Assembly: GCA_017417215.1 (NCBI GenBank)
Contig: JAFPZP010000099.1
Location: forward strand, 1 to 64,000
Length of the DNA: 64,000 nt
Reading direction: 5' to 3'
Source of the DNA: Candidatus Rifleibacteriota bacterium
GTDB taxonomy: Bacteria; Muiribacteriota; Ozemobacteria; Ozemobacterales; Ozemobacteraceae
The notes beneath the pieces were generated by a model. That model saw only the letters and a program-made list of their open reading frames with translations, was not told where the DNA came from and did no database searches. The position numbers were made by a program, and so were the translations under genes. Below are positions 51,015-62,700 of this stretch, piece after piece. Every line of letters starts with the position of its first letter. Position 1 is the stretch's first letter.

Positions 51015-52487
51015 ATGAAAACCTTAAAAGAGATATTACCTTCAAATATTATAGAAACTGTTGGAAATATGGATACTGAAATTACTGGAGTTGCTTTTGA
51101 CTCTAGAAAAGTAAAAAAGGGTGATTTATTTGTAGCTCTTCCAGGCAATAATATTGATGGTAGTATATTCTTATTTGATGCAATTTCGCATGGAGCCGTT
51201 GCTGCTGTAATCGAAAGCAATAGAAAGAACGTAGAGGTTCCTGTAGTTAAAGTTACAAATACAAGAGCTTCATTGTCTGAAATCTCTGCAAAGTTTTATG
51301 ATAATCCTTCAGAAAAAATGAAACTGATAGGAATCACTGGAACTAAGGGTAAAACTACAATATCTTATATGGTTCAGAGCATTTTAAAGAAAGCTTTTGA
51401 AAAAGCATTCAGAATGGGAACCATAGAATATGATATGGGTTATGAAGTTAAACCCGCCAATAATACAACTCCTGAATCTCAGGTTATTCATTCATTGATG
51501 GCTGAGGCTCTAAAACATGGTGTAGATCATGGAATAATAGAAGTTAGTTCTCATGCTTTAAAAATGTGGAGAGTTGAAAACCTGCATTTTTCTGTTGCAG
51601 GCTTTACAAATCTGAGTTTGGAACACACTGAATTTCATCCTAATATGGAAGATTATTATAATGCCAAGAGACGTTTGTTTTTTGATTTACCAAATAGTGA
51701 CAAGAAGAATGTTATTGGTATAGACAATGAATATGGACAAAGACTGTATAAGGAATGTCAAAAAGCAGGCTTGAATGCTATGTCTGTTTCTATAAACAAT
51801 AATGAAGCGGATATATATGCTGTTAATGCTGAAATAAAAAGCACTGGCTGTAATTTTATTCTTCATTGCAATGGTGAAGAAAGGCAATGTTGCATACATA
51901 TGGGCGGAGAATACAATGTATTTAACGCTTTAATGGCTGCTGGGTTGACATATGCTCTAGGAGTTTCATTAGATGATATTTGCTCTGGCTTAGACTCTTT
52001 AAAGGCTGTTCCTGGTAGATTAGAAGCTATTGAAAATGATAAGGGCATAAATGTAGTTGTTGATTATGCTCATAGCCCGGATGCTTTGTATAATGTGCTT
52101 TCAGCATTAAGACCAGTTACAGAAAAGAAATTGATAACTGTTTTTGGCTGTGGTGGTAACCGTTCTCATGAAAAGAGACCAGTAATGGGCAGAACTGCTC
52201 TTGAAAACTCAGACGTAGTAATAGTAACTTCTGATAATCCTAGAAAAGAAGATCCTCAGGCTATTATAAATGATATAATGGCAGGAATTAATGCTGTTGG
52301 TATTCCGGCAGAAAAGAGTGTAATACAGCAACAAGACAGAAAAGAAGCTATTTTTGAAGCTTTGAAAATGGCAGAAGCAGGTGATACGGTTTTAATAGCT
52401 GGTAAAGGTCACGAAACCGGACAGTATTTCTCTGACAGAACAATTCCTTTTGATGATAGGGATGTTGCCAGATCTTTTTTTAAATAA
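51015..52487 (+). CDS. murE: UDP-N-acetylmuramoyl-tripeptide synthetase, meso-diaminopimelate type
   Basis: 490 residues. The Mur ligase order is clear: N-terminal substrate domain (TGVAFDSRKVKKGDLFVALPG), ATP loop GITGTKGKTTISYMV near 109-123, central HSPDALYNVLSAL-type segment, and C-terminal DNPRKEDPQAI near 409-419. DNPR is the motif that in known enzymes marks specificity for meso-diaminopimelate rather than lysine, so the wall is probably of the diaminopimelate type. ATP-dependent addition of the third stem residue. GGAG lies before the ATG. Part of the mur cluster. Confidence 0.97.
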   Translation: MKTLKEILPSNIIETVGNMDTEITGVAFDSRKVKKGDLFVALPGNNIDGSIFLFDAISHGAVAAVIESNRKNVEVPVVKVTNTRASLSEISAKFYDNPSEKMKLIGITGTKGKTTISYMVQSILKKAFEKAFRMGTIEYDMGYEVKPANNTTPESQVIHSLMAEALKHGVDHGIIEVSSHALKMWRVENLHFSVAGFTNLSLEHTEFHPNMEDYYNAKRRLFFDLPNSDKKNVIGIDNEYGQRLYKECQKAGLNAMSVSINNNEADIYAVNAEIKSTGCNFILHCNGEERQCCIHMGGEYNVFNALMAAGLTYALGVSLDDICSGLDSLKAVPGRLEAIENDKGINVVVDYAHSPDALYNVLSALRPVTEKKLITVFGCGGNRSHEKRPVMGRTALENSDVVIVTSDNPRKEDPQAIINDIMAGINAVGIPAEKSVIQQQDRKEAIFEALKMAEAGDTVLIAGKGHETGQYFSDRTIPFDDRDVARSFFK

Positions 52488-52512
52488 AATTTCGATAATA
52501 AAGGTTTAACTA

Positions 52513-53907
52513 ATGAATGATTTAAATTATACAGCAAAAAAAATTGCAGAAATCTGTGGTGGTGAATTAAAGAACGACAATGGCAAATCTATTAAAAAGG
52601 TTTGCATTGATAATCGAAAGATTGAAGAAGGAGATTTGTTTGTTGCTCTAATCGGGGAAAACCACGATGCTCATAAATTTGTTTCCTCTTCAATAGAAAA
52701 AGGCGCAGTAGCTGTCATAGTTTCATCTGATGACATCGGTGATACTGGAGACGCTTCGGTAATAAAAGTTCCAGATACCTTAGTTGCTTTGCAAAAGCTT
52801 GCCCACGCAAAGAGAGAAGAACTTGATTCTTTGTTTGTAGCTGTAACTGGTAGTAACGGCAAGACTACAACAAGATCTATGATTACCCATATTCTCTCTG
52901 GTTTTGCTAAATGCAGCACTACTACAGGAAATTTAAATAACCATATTGGTTTGCCTTTAACAATTCTGGGTATAGATTCCGACAGCAAATACTCTGTTCT
53001 TGAAATGGGAATGAATCACCCTGGCGAAATAAGAACTCTTTGCAGTATTGCTTCACCTGATGCAGCTGTAATTAGTAATGTTGGTCCTGCTCATATTGGT
53101 ATTCTAGGCAGTTTAGAAAATATTGCAAAAGCAAAATCTGAAATTCTTGAACAGCTGAAACCTGGTAGTAAAGCTGTTCTTCCTGGTGATAGCGAATATG
53201 TTGAACTTCTTAAAAAGGTCGCTGCAAATACTGATTACTCGACTTTTGGAGAAAAAGAAGGAAACGACTATAGAATCACTGAACTGGATATGAAGACTGA
53301 TTCAATCAGTTTTTCTTTTGTAACTCCAGTTGGAACAAAAAAAGTGGCTTTAAATCTTGCTGGTCATCATAATGCTTTTAATGCAGCTGCAGCTTTGGCT
53401 ATTTGTCATAAAATCGGATGCGACATTGATAAATCTATAGAACGATTAAAATCATTTGTTCCTGTAGGAGCAAGAATGGAAAGAATTAACAGAGATGGTG
53501 TGGAAGTTCTGCTGGATTGTTACAATGCTAACCCGGCATCTATGCAGGAAGCTTTAAGATACCTTTCTATTTGTTCTGGGAAAAAGATTGCTGTCTTAGG
53601 TGATATGAGGGAATTAGGAACCATGTCTGATGAGCTTCATCGTAAACTTGGTCAACAGGCAGCCGCTTCTGGATTAGATTTACTTGTCTGTGTCGGAGAA
53701 AGTGTAAAGAATACAGTTGATTCTGCAATAGATAATGGAATGAATCCAAATTCTGTAATATTAGTTAATTCTTGTGAAGATACAGCCGATTTATTAAAAG
53801 GACAGCTGAAAAAAGGTGTAACTGTACTCTTTAAAGCTAGCCGTGGTTTGCATTTTGAAAAAATAGTGCATGCTTTATGGCCTGATTTAAAGATGGACTT
53901 GCATTAA
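52513..53907 (+). CDS. murF: UDP-N-acetylmuramoyl-tripeptide--D-alanyl-D-alanine ligase
   Basis: 464 residues. The N-terminus has VCIDNRKIEEGDLFVALIGE. The ATP loop is VTGSNGKTTTRSMI near 111-124, and STTTGNLNNHIGLPLTIL follows, a MurF hallmark. Later blocks include LEMGMNHPGEI and LDCYNANPASMQEAL, again typical. It adds D-Ala-D-Ala to the UDP-MurNAc-tripeptide in the cytoplasm. It begins 25 bases after murE. Its stop is 18 bases before the hairpin that covers the mraY ribosome binding site. Confidence 0.97.
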   Translation: MNDLNYTAKKIAEICGGELKNDNGKSIKKVCIDNRKIEEGDLFVALIGENHDAHKFVSSSIEKGAVAVIVSSDDIGDTGDASVIKVPDTLVALQKLAHAKREELDSLFVAVTGSNGKTTTRSMITHILSGFAKCSTTTGNLNNHIGLPLTILGIDSDSKYSVLEMGMNHPGEIRTLCSIASPDAAVISNVGPAHIGILGSLENIAKAKSEILEQLKPGSKAVLPGDSEYVELLKKVAANTDYSTFGEKEGNDYRITELDMKTDSISFSFVTPVGTKKVALNLAGHHNAFNAAAALAICHKIGCDIDKSIERLKSFVPVGARMERINRDGVEVLLDCYNANPASMQEALRYLSICSGKKIAVLGDMRELGTMSDELHRKLGQQAAASGLDLLVCVGESVKNTVDSAIDNGMNPNSVILVNSCEDTADLLKGQLKKGVTVLFKASRGLHFEKIVHALWPDLKMDLH

Positions 53908-53925
53908 TTCATTAAGAACTAAGAA

Positions 53926-53967
53926 AAGCCTTCGTTACAGAGCACCTTGATACTGTAACGGAGGTTT
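53926..53967 (+). promoter_or_regulatory. Hairpin masking the mraY Shine-Dalgarno
   Basis: AAGCCTTCGTTACAG (53926-53940) can pair over 15 positions (two G-T wobbles) with CTGTAACGGAGGTTT (53953-53967), loop 12 bases. The second arm contains GGAGG (53960-53964), the Shine-Dalgarno for the TTG start at 53972. Downstream sequence is T-rich, so the same hairpin could act as a weak attenuator. Confidence 0.7.
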
Positions 53968-53971
53968 CGTT

Positions 53972-55054
53972 TTGTTTAGTTCAATGTTTGAGCCTTTATC
54001 GATTCGAATTATTTTTTCAATCGTTACTTCTTTCTTGTTGGCGATGATTATTGCCCCGAGAGTTATTGCTAATCTGAAATCGCGTCAAATAGGCCAGACA
54101 ATACGCGAAGAAGGCGTGAAGGAACACTTAAAAAAAGCAGGTGTTCCGACCATGGGTGGGATTATTATTTTAATTCCGCTACTAGTCACAACTATTCTAT
54201 GGGCTAAACTTAATCCTTATATCTGGTTTACTATTGCTGTTACCGTAGGTATGGGATTAATCGGCTTTTTTGACGATATCACAAAGGTTGTAAATGCTCG
54301 TTCATTAGGGCTTACTCCAAGACAGAAACTTTTCTTCCAGATATTAATCGGTGTTGGGGCAGCTTTGTTTATAAAGATGTATCCTGGATTAAGATTTGAA
54401 ATGCCTTCTCTTGGGCAAAGTATTCCGTCTTCAGCAGTTCAATTGCCTGTTTGTGGATACTTGGATCTTGGTTGGTTTTATATTCCATTAGCTCTTTTTG
54501 TAATAGTAGGTTGTACAAATGCAGTTAATCTGACAGATGGTCTTGATGGCTTGGCTGCAGGCACTGTAACTGTAGCTACAACTCCATTTTTGTTAATAAC
54601 TTATTTCTGTGGTCATGCAATTTTTGCAAAACACTTAGGTGTAGCTTTTATTCTAGGCTCTGGCGAATTAACCATTGTCTGTGCTTCAATGATAGGCGGA
54701 TGTCTAGGCTTTTTATGGCATAACTCTCATCCTGCCGCTGTATTCATGGGTGATACCGGTTCGTTGGCATTAGGTGGTGCCATAGGTGCCATTGCCTTAG
54801 CAAGTAAAACAGAATTTTATTTGGCTATTGCCGGTGGAGTTTTTGTTTGTGAAGCTTTATCAGTAATAATTCAAGTTAGTTATTTCAAGATTACTCATGG
54901 TAAGAGAATATTCCGAATGAGTCCTATCCATCATCATTTTGAACTCTGTGGATGGCCTGAAGAAAAAGTTGTTATCAGATTTTGGACTATTGGAATAATG
55001 CTGGCACTAGTTGCATTAACTATTTTCTGTGCTAAGCGTGTAGCTCTCGGGTAA
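53972..55054 (+). CDS. mraY: Phospho-N-acetylmuramoyl-pentapeptide-transferase
   Basis: 360 residues and about ten membrane helices. Family motifs: HLKKAGVPTMGGIIIL near 50-65, FFDDITKV (catalytic acidic pair), CTNAVNLTDGLDGLAAG near 185-201 and FRMSPIHHHFELCGW near 320-335. It transfers phospho-MurNAc-pentapeptide to undecaprenyl phosphate, making lipid I. I take the TTG at 53972 because GGAGG lies 7 bases upstream; the next ATG at 53984 would be too far from it. The GGAGG lies inside a strong hairpin, so translation may be regulated or coupled to murF. It is the last gene of the cluster; murD and ftsW do not follow. Confidence 0.95.
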   Translation: MFSSMFEPLSIRIIFSIVTSFLLAMIIAPRVIANLKSRQIGQTIREEGVKEHLKKAGVPTMGGIIILIPLLVTTILWAKLNPYIWFTIAVTVGMGLIGFFDDITKVVNARSLGLTPRQKLFFQILIGVGAALFIKMYPGLRFEMPSLGQSIPSSAVQLPVCGYLDLGWFYIPLALFVIVGCTNAVNLTDGLDGLAAGTVTVATTPFLLITYFCGHAIFAKHLGVAFILGSGELTIVCASMIGGCLGFLWHNSHPAAVFMGDTGSLALGGAIGAIALASKTEFYLAIAGGVFVCEALSVIIQVSYFKITHGKRIFRMSPIHHHFELCGWPEEKVVIRFWTIGIMLALVALTIFCAKRVALG

Positions 55055-55064
55055 TTGAAAAAAT

Positions 55065-55088
55065 TTCCCCGATTGGTTAATCGGGGAA
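55065..55088 (-). terminator. Intrinsic terminator between mraY and the 55124 lipoprotein gene
   Basis: TTCCCCGATT (55065-55074) and AATCGGGGAA (55079-55088) form a 10-bp stem with four-base loop. On the minus strand it is followed by a T-run, so it mainly serves the lipoprotein gene. It may also end the mraY transcript, where the T-run is missing. Confidence 0.8.
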
Positions 55089-55123
55089 GGAATTTGGGAT
55101 GTTATGTCAATTAGTTGATTTTC

Positions 55124-56635
55124 TTACTTGTAATAAACTGTTATCTGAATATCACTAAGCTTAATATCAACTATATCTAAATTTTCTGCTGCGAAGTAAT
55201 AAATATTACTTGGATTAGCTTTTAACTGTTCAGTAATATCTATTGTGTAATTGTAACCATCATCGCTTGTAGCTAGGAAATTACCAAGATTAATACCTCT
55301 ATTGCAAGTATTACCTGCCCACCAGCTACCTATCTGACCTTCTGCACTTACTTGCTGGTCAGTAGCAAGGAAAGCGTTAAATCTTGAAGAACCATTAACA
55401 TGTAATTTGGCATTAAATTTTATTTCAGCTTTTGTAAATGCCATGCTTACGAAGTCTATTCTGATTGGTGTTTCAAGACCAACTTCACCAAAAGTACCGT
55501 TAATATCGGCTAATGGATAGAATTCTGAGAACCAACCGGTTTCACCAACATTACTGTAGATTAATGCAGGATTCAATTTCATTTCAACAGTTGAAACCTG
55601 ACCAGCATTAATTTCTACATTGCAGTTTGTATCAATATAATCATTGTTAGATGCAACCAAATTGTAGGTGCCAGCAGGAACATTTGTGAAAGTAAATTTA
55701 CCATTCGCATCGGTAACAGTTGAATTATTTAAACCTTCTAATGAAATGGTTATATTGCTAAGAGGTGTTCCATCAACAAGGCTGGTTACAACACCAGTTA
55801 CATCACCGTCTGTAACTTGTGGTATCGGAATAGGAGTTAATTTGCAACCTAACTTAACTGTTGGAACAAGAGTATATTTGTTGGACATTGCTTTTTTTGC
55901 ACTATCCATAGCTGCTTTTGCAATGTCCATAAGACCTTTGTTTACTACATTTGGATGATCTTCGTAAGCTGCTTTAGCTGCTAAATAAACAATTCTTGCA
56001 GAAAAATACTGAAGTTCTAATGCTCTGCTATATTGTTTTTGAGCATTGATTATCAGCTTATGACTGAAAAGAATTGTTAAAGTGGTTTCGTAACCGTCTT
56101 TAAGTTCAAAATTACCAGTTAAGCGAAGTTTATCGAATGGGATGTGAACGCCATATTCTTCGCCGTTTTCCATAATAGAAGCAGAATCAACTTTGAATTC
56201 GATGTAGTTGTATTTGCCTTCTGGAAGTTCTTTCTGAGCAAGAAGAGCAGATAAGCTATTTCCGTTAAGTTGAACTTCTGCCTGTTCATTGAAAGTATAT
56301 TTCTGACCAGTAACACTTTTAACCATCATAGAATTGATGGTCATAGTAATGTCTTCGTTGTTTGAATCAGAAAGAAGTTCTAATCTGATACGAGCGGCAG
56401 CAGCATGAATACCTGCGCGGAATTTCTGAATAATACTGCAAGAATTTTTTGCAAAAGAGAATTTTCTTTTTACAACTGGGGAGCCAATATTTGCTCTAAT
56501 AAAATTAGAGTCTGCATTAGAGGAATTAACAATATTATTGCCGACAGGATTGGAAGAACCGCCTCCACCACCGCAGCCTACTAGCATTGAGGCAAAAATA
56601 GCCAAAAATACAGCTAGAAATAAATTCCGTTTCAT
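55124..56635 (-). CDS. DUF4382-like lipoprotein with carboxypeptidase-regulatory-like domain
   Basis: 503 residues. Signal peptide with lipobox LVGC and then a glycine/serine run (CGGGGGSS). Residues about 75-200 resemble DUF4382: RIRLELLSDSNNEDITMTIN and LPEGKYNYIEFKVDSA. Residues about 285-360 form a carboxypeptidase-regulatory-like (CarboxypepD_reg/CnaB-like) beta-sandwich: TGVVTSLVDGTPLSNITISL with TDANGKFTFTNVPAGTYNL. The last 130 residues are beta-rich and may bind ligand. A cell-envelope, probably surface-exposed, protein. GAGGAG precedes the ATG and a TTGCTT-N17-TATTTT promoter lies upstream. It is divergent from the giant Ig-like gene. Confidence 0.75.
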   Translation of the reverse strand: MKRNLFLAVFLAIFASMLVGCGGGGGSSNPVGNNIVNSSNADSNFIRANIGSPVVKRKFSFAKNSCSIIQKFRAGIHAAAARIRLELLSDSNNEDITMTINSMMVKSVTGQKYTFNEQAEVQLNGNSLSALLAQKELPEGKYNYIEFKVDSASIMENGEEYGVHIPFDKLRLTGNFELKDGYETTLTILFSHKLIINAQKQYSRALELQYFSARIVYLAAKAAYEDHPNVVNKGLMDIAKAAMDSAKKAMSNKYTLVPTVKLGCKLTPIPIPQVTDGDVTGVVTSLVDGTPLSNITISLEGLNNSTVTDANGKFTFTNVPAGTYNLVASNNDYIDTNCNVEINAGQVSTVEMKLNPALIYSNVGETGWFSEFYPLADINGTFGEVGLETPIRIDFVSMAFTKAEIKFNAKLHVNGSSRFNAFLATDQQVSAEGQIGSWWAGNTCNRGINLGNFLATSDDGYNYTIDITEQLKANPSNIYYFAAENLDIVDIKLSDIQITVYYK

Positions 56636-56660
56636 AATTGTGTACTCCTCATGTTAAAAG

Positions 56661-56689
56661 AAAATATTGACTCATAAGTATACAAGCAA
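56661..56689 (-). promoter_or_regulatory. Sigma-70-type promoter of the DUF4382-like lipoprotein gene
   Basis: On the minus strand TTGCTT (56684-56689) and TATTTT (56661-56666) are 17 bases apart, 26 bases before the start codon. Confidence 0.55.
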
Positions 56690-56731
56690 GAATTGTACCT
56701 TTTAAAAAATTGTGCTATTATTAATTAGATT

Positions 56732-59700
56732 ATGAATTATTGCAATTATTCTAAAAATATATATGGGAAAATTTCCCTACTTATTTTAATAGTGGGGATT
56801 TTTTGCCTTGTTCCTGTCTATGGAGCTGTAACTGAAACTGTAAGCTTGACTGCTACTAATAAAACAGCAGCTTCATTCAGTTTTGATATCTCTCCACTAA
56901 ATAGTAGAAAATATATTTATCCAACTAAGGTTTCTTTTGATACAACTGGTAAAGTTGCAACGACTACACCTGTTCCTGCTTATACCACAGATTTTCCTCC
57001 TTGGGATTCCGGTTATCCTGTAAATGATTGGGTTAGGGTAGTAAATAATCAAAGTAGTTCAAAATTCTATGAAAACTTTATCCAGATAAATCAGTTCCCA
57101 CATAATTTTGTTAATTCAAGTCTTAGAGATAAATTCCTGGTTTGCGGAATCAAATTGGGAACTTCCAAAATTGGTTACGGGATAAGTGATTCGCCTTCAG
57201 GTTTTGTTGATTGTTTTTCTTCAATTAGCAGTGAGGTTTCTAGTGAAAATTGCAGTAATAAAGCTTTTGCAACAATTATAAGCTCTAGTAGAGCGTATTG
57301 CTGCTGGACATATAAACCTAATGGTTTAAACTCTGTAATTATGCTGAATTCATATAATAATTCATGGTCAGATGTTACAACAATAAATAATTCTCAGATA
57401 TCAGAAGACTGGGGTGTTTCCGGGTGCTTAATGAAAGACGGAAATGATGAGTATATAGTTATTGCATATCCAACTTCTGCAAACAACGTAAGCATATTAT
57501 CTTTTAAAGATGGCAGTCCAAATTCCTATACAATTACTTCAGGAATAACTGTTTCGAACAGTATTAGCGGTGCTCAGATTACTATCAGTCAAAACCCTAG
57601 AACTGGCGATGTGTATCTTGGCTGGATAAGCGGATCTAATGCTTATTATAAAACAGGAACTTTCCAGCCTAATTCATCTACTAAGTTTAGTTTCAGTAAT
57701 AATAGTAGTGATGAACACCCTTTCTGTGAAGTGTCTTATAGTACTTCTGCTGCTTTTGCAAGTATTTATGCTGGTAGCTATAATAACTTTGAAACAAGTT
57801 TTACTGTTAGTGATGATAACGGAATTATAAACTACTGTATTTGTGGTGATCATACTATAACTCAGACTATTGCAGGGAATCAGTCTATTTCTAATCCTAA
57901 ATTTGCAACCGCATTTCAGTATTACGTAAGTGAAAGTGAAAAATACTATTCAGGCTGTATAAGCTGTTCAAGATTTCAAAAAATTGATTTTTATTCACGT
58001 CTTTTGGAATACCCCCAGGCTTGTTCCTGGCAGGCTTCCAATAAAAAGTTGCACTTGGAAGGTCCGCCAAGACTAAATACCTCAGTGGTAGCTCAGGTTG
58101 ATTTTGCTGAAATGGTTCCGGCGAACACTTTTGCAAGATGTGTTAACTCAGAATTCTTAGGTGGGGTCAGAGCTTTTAACAATAGCTTTAATGTTGTTGG
58201 CGATAAAGCTGTAATAGCTAGTTCCAGTCATTGTTACTTTGCTGTTGGTTTTGATAAGACAATGAATACAGCTTCTTATCCTGTTGAACTCTCTTCTTCA
58301 ATAAGGCTTTTGGAATCAGGAACGAATACACCTATTGCTTTGACTAATATTGCCAGCACTTCTGGCAAATTTGTTTTTAAACCAAATACAGATCTGAAGT
58401 TTAATACTAGTTACGTAATAACAATTGCTAGTGATGTTGTAGACTCTATTGGAACTCAGATTTATAAAAATGAAACCTTGAACTTTAAAACTCAGCTAAC
58501 TTCTACGTCCTTAGACCCAGACGGGGTAATTGCTCTGGAAGCCTTTTCCGATTCAAACTGCACAAATCAGATTGTTGATGGCAGTGATATAAAAGCTAAT
58601 AAGAAACTCTATTTGCGCTTACACGCTTATGATCCAGCCTTTAATACTATAGATACAACAACTGTTAATGTAAAAAGAAACGGCAGTCTGGTTACAACTT
58701 TGAACTTTGTTCAGAAAACAGCCAGTACAACATATTTTTATGGCGAGTATCAGATGGCAGCTCCATCTAATGCTGATTCAAACTGGGTTTTTGAAACAGT
58801 AAATACTTCTAAAAAACTGAATTTGAAAGTAACTTATCCTGTCTTGAGTCCGTCTTCTCCTGCTTCTGGCTCTATAGGGCTGGAACCTGCAAGTATAAGT
58901 AGAATTGAAGTTTCTTCTAGCGAAGATTTAGATTCAACTAGCGTAACAACTACAAATGTCAGCCTTTGGCAGCAGTCTACAAGAGTTAATGCAACGGTTT
59001 CTTATGATAATAATAATAAAAAGATACTTATAACCCCGTCAGCAGCTTTAAGTTCAGAAAAGAACTATCTGGTCAGAGTTAATAATATTTTAGATAAAGC
59101 GGGAAATATACAGCTTGTTCCATTAGCTTTCTATTTTTCTACTAGAGACAATACTGCACCAACTATAACTCAATGTTTACCTGCGAATGGTTCTACAAAT
59201 GTAACTATTGATACAAAGCCTCAAATTGTCTTTTCAGAAGAAATATTAGCTTCTACAATTACTAAGAATAATGTTGTAGTAACCTGTAATGGCGCGGCTA
59301 CAGATTATTCTCTTTCCAATTCAGGAAATAAAATAATAGTTGATGTTGGTCAAGGGCTTAAAACTCAGAGTAATTACAGAATAGAAATTAAAACAGGCAT
59401 AACGGATTTTTCAGGAAATCCTCTGGCTTCTGTTTATACTTATACTTTTACGACTCAGCCAGCTCATACTGCGCCTTCTGATGTATTAAGTCTTACTTTA
59501 TATCGTGAAGCAAACATGTTTAATACTTTTGGAAGCGAAGAAAAGGTCAACGCCAATACAAAAGTATATTTTAAGTTAAATGCAGTTGATGGAGCAACCC
59601 AGACTCTTGATATAGCTACCATCTCTCTTTCGTTGAACGGAGCGGCAGTCAGAAATATAATTCTTTATGAAACCGCCTCTAATTCAGGCGGCTTGTTTAC

Positions 59701-62700
59701 TGGTTCCTATGATTTGTCTGGCCTTAATCTATATGCTTTTCCGTCTACTGTTCCGGCTGTCGACATTAATACCATAAGCTTTGCTTCACCTCAAAAAGCT
59801 AGTGTAAAAGCAGATTTAAAAACGCTGTTCCCTCAATTGGCAAATTCTTCTGTAAATGCTGTTGCAGGTAATATTTCTGCTGTAAATGCTGTAAATGTCT
59901 ATGTTAACTCGCCTATAGTCTTAACTTTTTCAGGGGAATTAGATGAAACTTCTATAACAAATACCTCGTTAACCTTGGCTTCTGGTTCAACTTCTATTGC
60001 TTATACAAAAAGCCTTTCGGCTGATAAAAAAAGCATTACGATAACACCTTCAAGCAATCTTCCTTTTGCTTCAACCATAACATTAAAAGCTGTTTATAGT
60101 GCTTCTGGAATAAAAGACTTAACTGGAAATCCTATAAGAGGTCCTATTAACCTGTCTTTTAAAACTCAAGGAACAAACACAGCACCTACAGCTATAACAG
60201 AGCTGTCTTTATATTCTGACCCATCTATGTCGGCAGTCTACAAATATGCTGATAATCAGGATTTCTATAAGAATGGGATTATATATATTGAGGCAAGAGG
60301 TAGTGATGCTGCTCCAAATACTGTTGACAGAACAACTGTAACACTTACCGGTGGTGCTAATGTTACTTTGACAGAGTCAGGGGCTGCAACTGGTATTTAT
60401 AGAGGAAGTTATCAATGTTCTGGGCTTGCTGATGGCGCTTTTACTGTAACTTCTGATGTTACTCCGGCTATATCTAAAACATTGAATTTAACGACACCAA
60501 GTATTACAGGAGTTGTTCCGGCGAATAATGCAACTAGTGTTTCTAATGCACAGGTAATCAAACTGACTTTTTCAGAACCATTGGCGGTAGCATCAGTTAA
60601 TGCGAGCAATATCAAACTTGTTAAAAATGCAAACAGTGAGAATGTGGCTGCAACAATTTATTATACTGAAGGAAGCAATGAAGTAACTTTAAGACCTGAT
60701 GCAGTGCTTGGCTTTACCACCGTATATAAAATAATAGTTCAAAACATAACAGATGTTGCTGGTAATGCTGCTGCAAATTCTTCTTATCTCTTTACCACAC
60801 AAGATTCAGCTACTCAGCCTAATGTGGTTACTTCAATAAAAGCCTATTCTGATACTACTTATTCTTTGCTTCTTACTTCAGGAAGTTCTGTTGCTCCTGG
60901 TTCAACTATAGCTTTGAGTGTTGAAGCTACTGATGCTTCAACAACTACTCTTGACTACATAAATGTATGTTTAAAAGATTCTACAAACAACCAGAGCAGA
61001 GTTATCAGTCTTCCTGAAACTGGTGTGAATACTGGAATATTCAGAGGCACTGCTGAATTATATGAAGTAGAAAACTCAAATATTCAAATATATACTGTTG
61101 TTGATGAAAGCAAATTTGTTGATCTCAAAACAGCTTTTTATCCTGCTTTTACTAGTTTTTCGCCAGCCTCAGGTTCAACAGGTCTTTATCTTGATAATGA
61201 GATTGAAATTACGGCAAATAATGATATAGATGCTGGAACCTTAAGCAAATCTTCTGTAATACTTGAAAGTAGTAGTGGAACTGTTGACTATGATTTAATC
61301 AGACCTGCCACTAATAAAATTGCAGTCTCTATTACTAGAGCTGAACCAAATGATAATCTAACTCTTACTTTAACTTCCGCATTAAAAGACACATCAAGTC
61401 TTTCTTTCCCTTTAACAATTGTAACTTATAAACTTCGCGATAAAGGCGTTAATACTTTTAAAGTCTATAAAGACAATAGTTATACTAATGGAATAGCTAA
61501 TGGAAGTGACGTTGAAGCCAATCAGGAAATTTACTGTGAAATAAATGGTGTAGACCTGACTCAAAACGGACTTACAGATAATATGGAAATTACTTACAGC
61601 GATGGAGAGACTACAGATACTGCTGTTCTTACTGAAACTGCTGCTGGTAAGTATAGAGGCTCGATAATTGTTCCTAACTCTTACGGTAAAACATTGAAAA
61701 TTCAACCGACAGGTTTTCCGAATAAAGCCTTGAGTTTAAATATTTTAGAGCCTTTTGTTTTAAAAGAATATTATCCAGCTTCTGCCTCTATTGGTGTTCA
61801 TGCTGATGCTTGGCCGACCTGGACATTCAGTCGTGTAATCCCTGAATCTCAACTTACTTCAGATAAGTTTTCTCTATATTTGGTCTCTTCAAATACAAGA
61901 GTAGGTGGGAGCCTTTCTCTGAGCCCATCAGGGAAACAAGTTAGATTTAAACCAGATTCCGTTTTTGATACTTTGACTCAATATGAAATGCGCTTGTCTT
62001 CAGAAGTTAGTGATACTTATGGGAACAAGCTGGGCACTTCGTTAAAAACCAGATTTACAACACAGCCGCCTCCGTTGCCTCCAACTAATCTTTCAAGTTT
62101 TGCAAACTATTCTGATGAAAGCTACACTTCTACAGCCACAGCAATACTTTCTAATGATGATTTGTATTTGCAGATGACTGCTGAAGACCCTTCTTTTTCT
62201 ACTTACGAAGTAGCTTCTGTCAGATTGGATTCCGATGACGGCACCTATGACGGCATTGTTTTAACATTGATAGAAACTAATCCACCGTCAGGAATTTTCA
62301 GATTGAAATACCCGGTTTCTCTACTTGCTGGAACAAAAATAACTCTTACTCCTCAGGCAGACGACAGCTTTGCTATAGTATTAACCGTAAGAGCAAAACC
62401 TAAATTGGTTTCTTTGAATCCAGCTTCTGGTTCTGCAAATCTTTATCTTGATTCTAAGATAGAAATGAATTTCTCTTCTGAATTAGATAAAGAAGCATTA
62501 GAAGCAGGAGTTACCATTAAAAACAATAAAGGTGAAAAGATCAGTTATACTTGTGAATTTTTAAATAACGGCAAAAAAGCAGTTTTAATTCCAACTGATC
62601 TGCTTCAGGCTAATCAAAACTATTTTATATCTGCTAAAAATATTAAAAATCTAGAAGGTCAGTCTATTAATGACTTTACCTATAAACTTGCTACTAAAAA

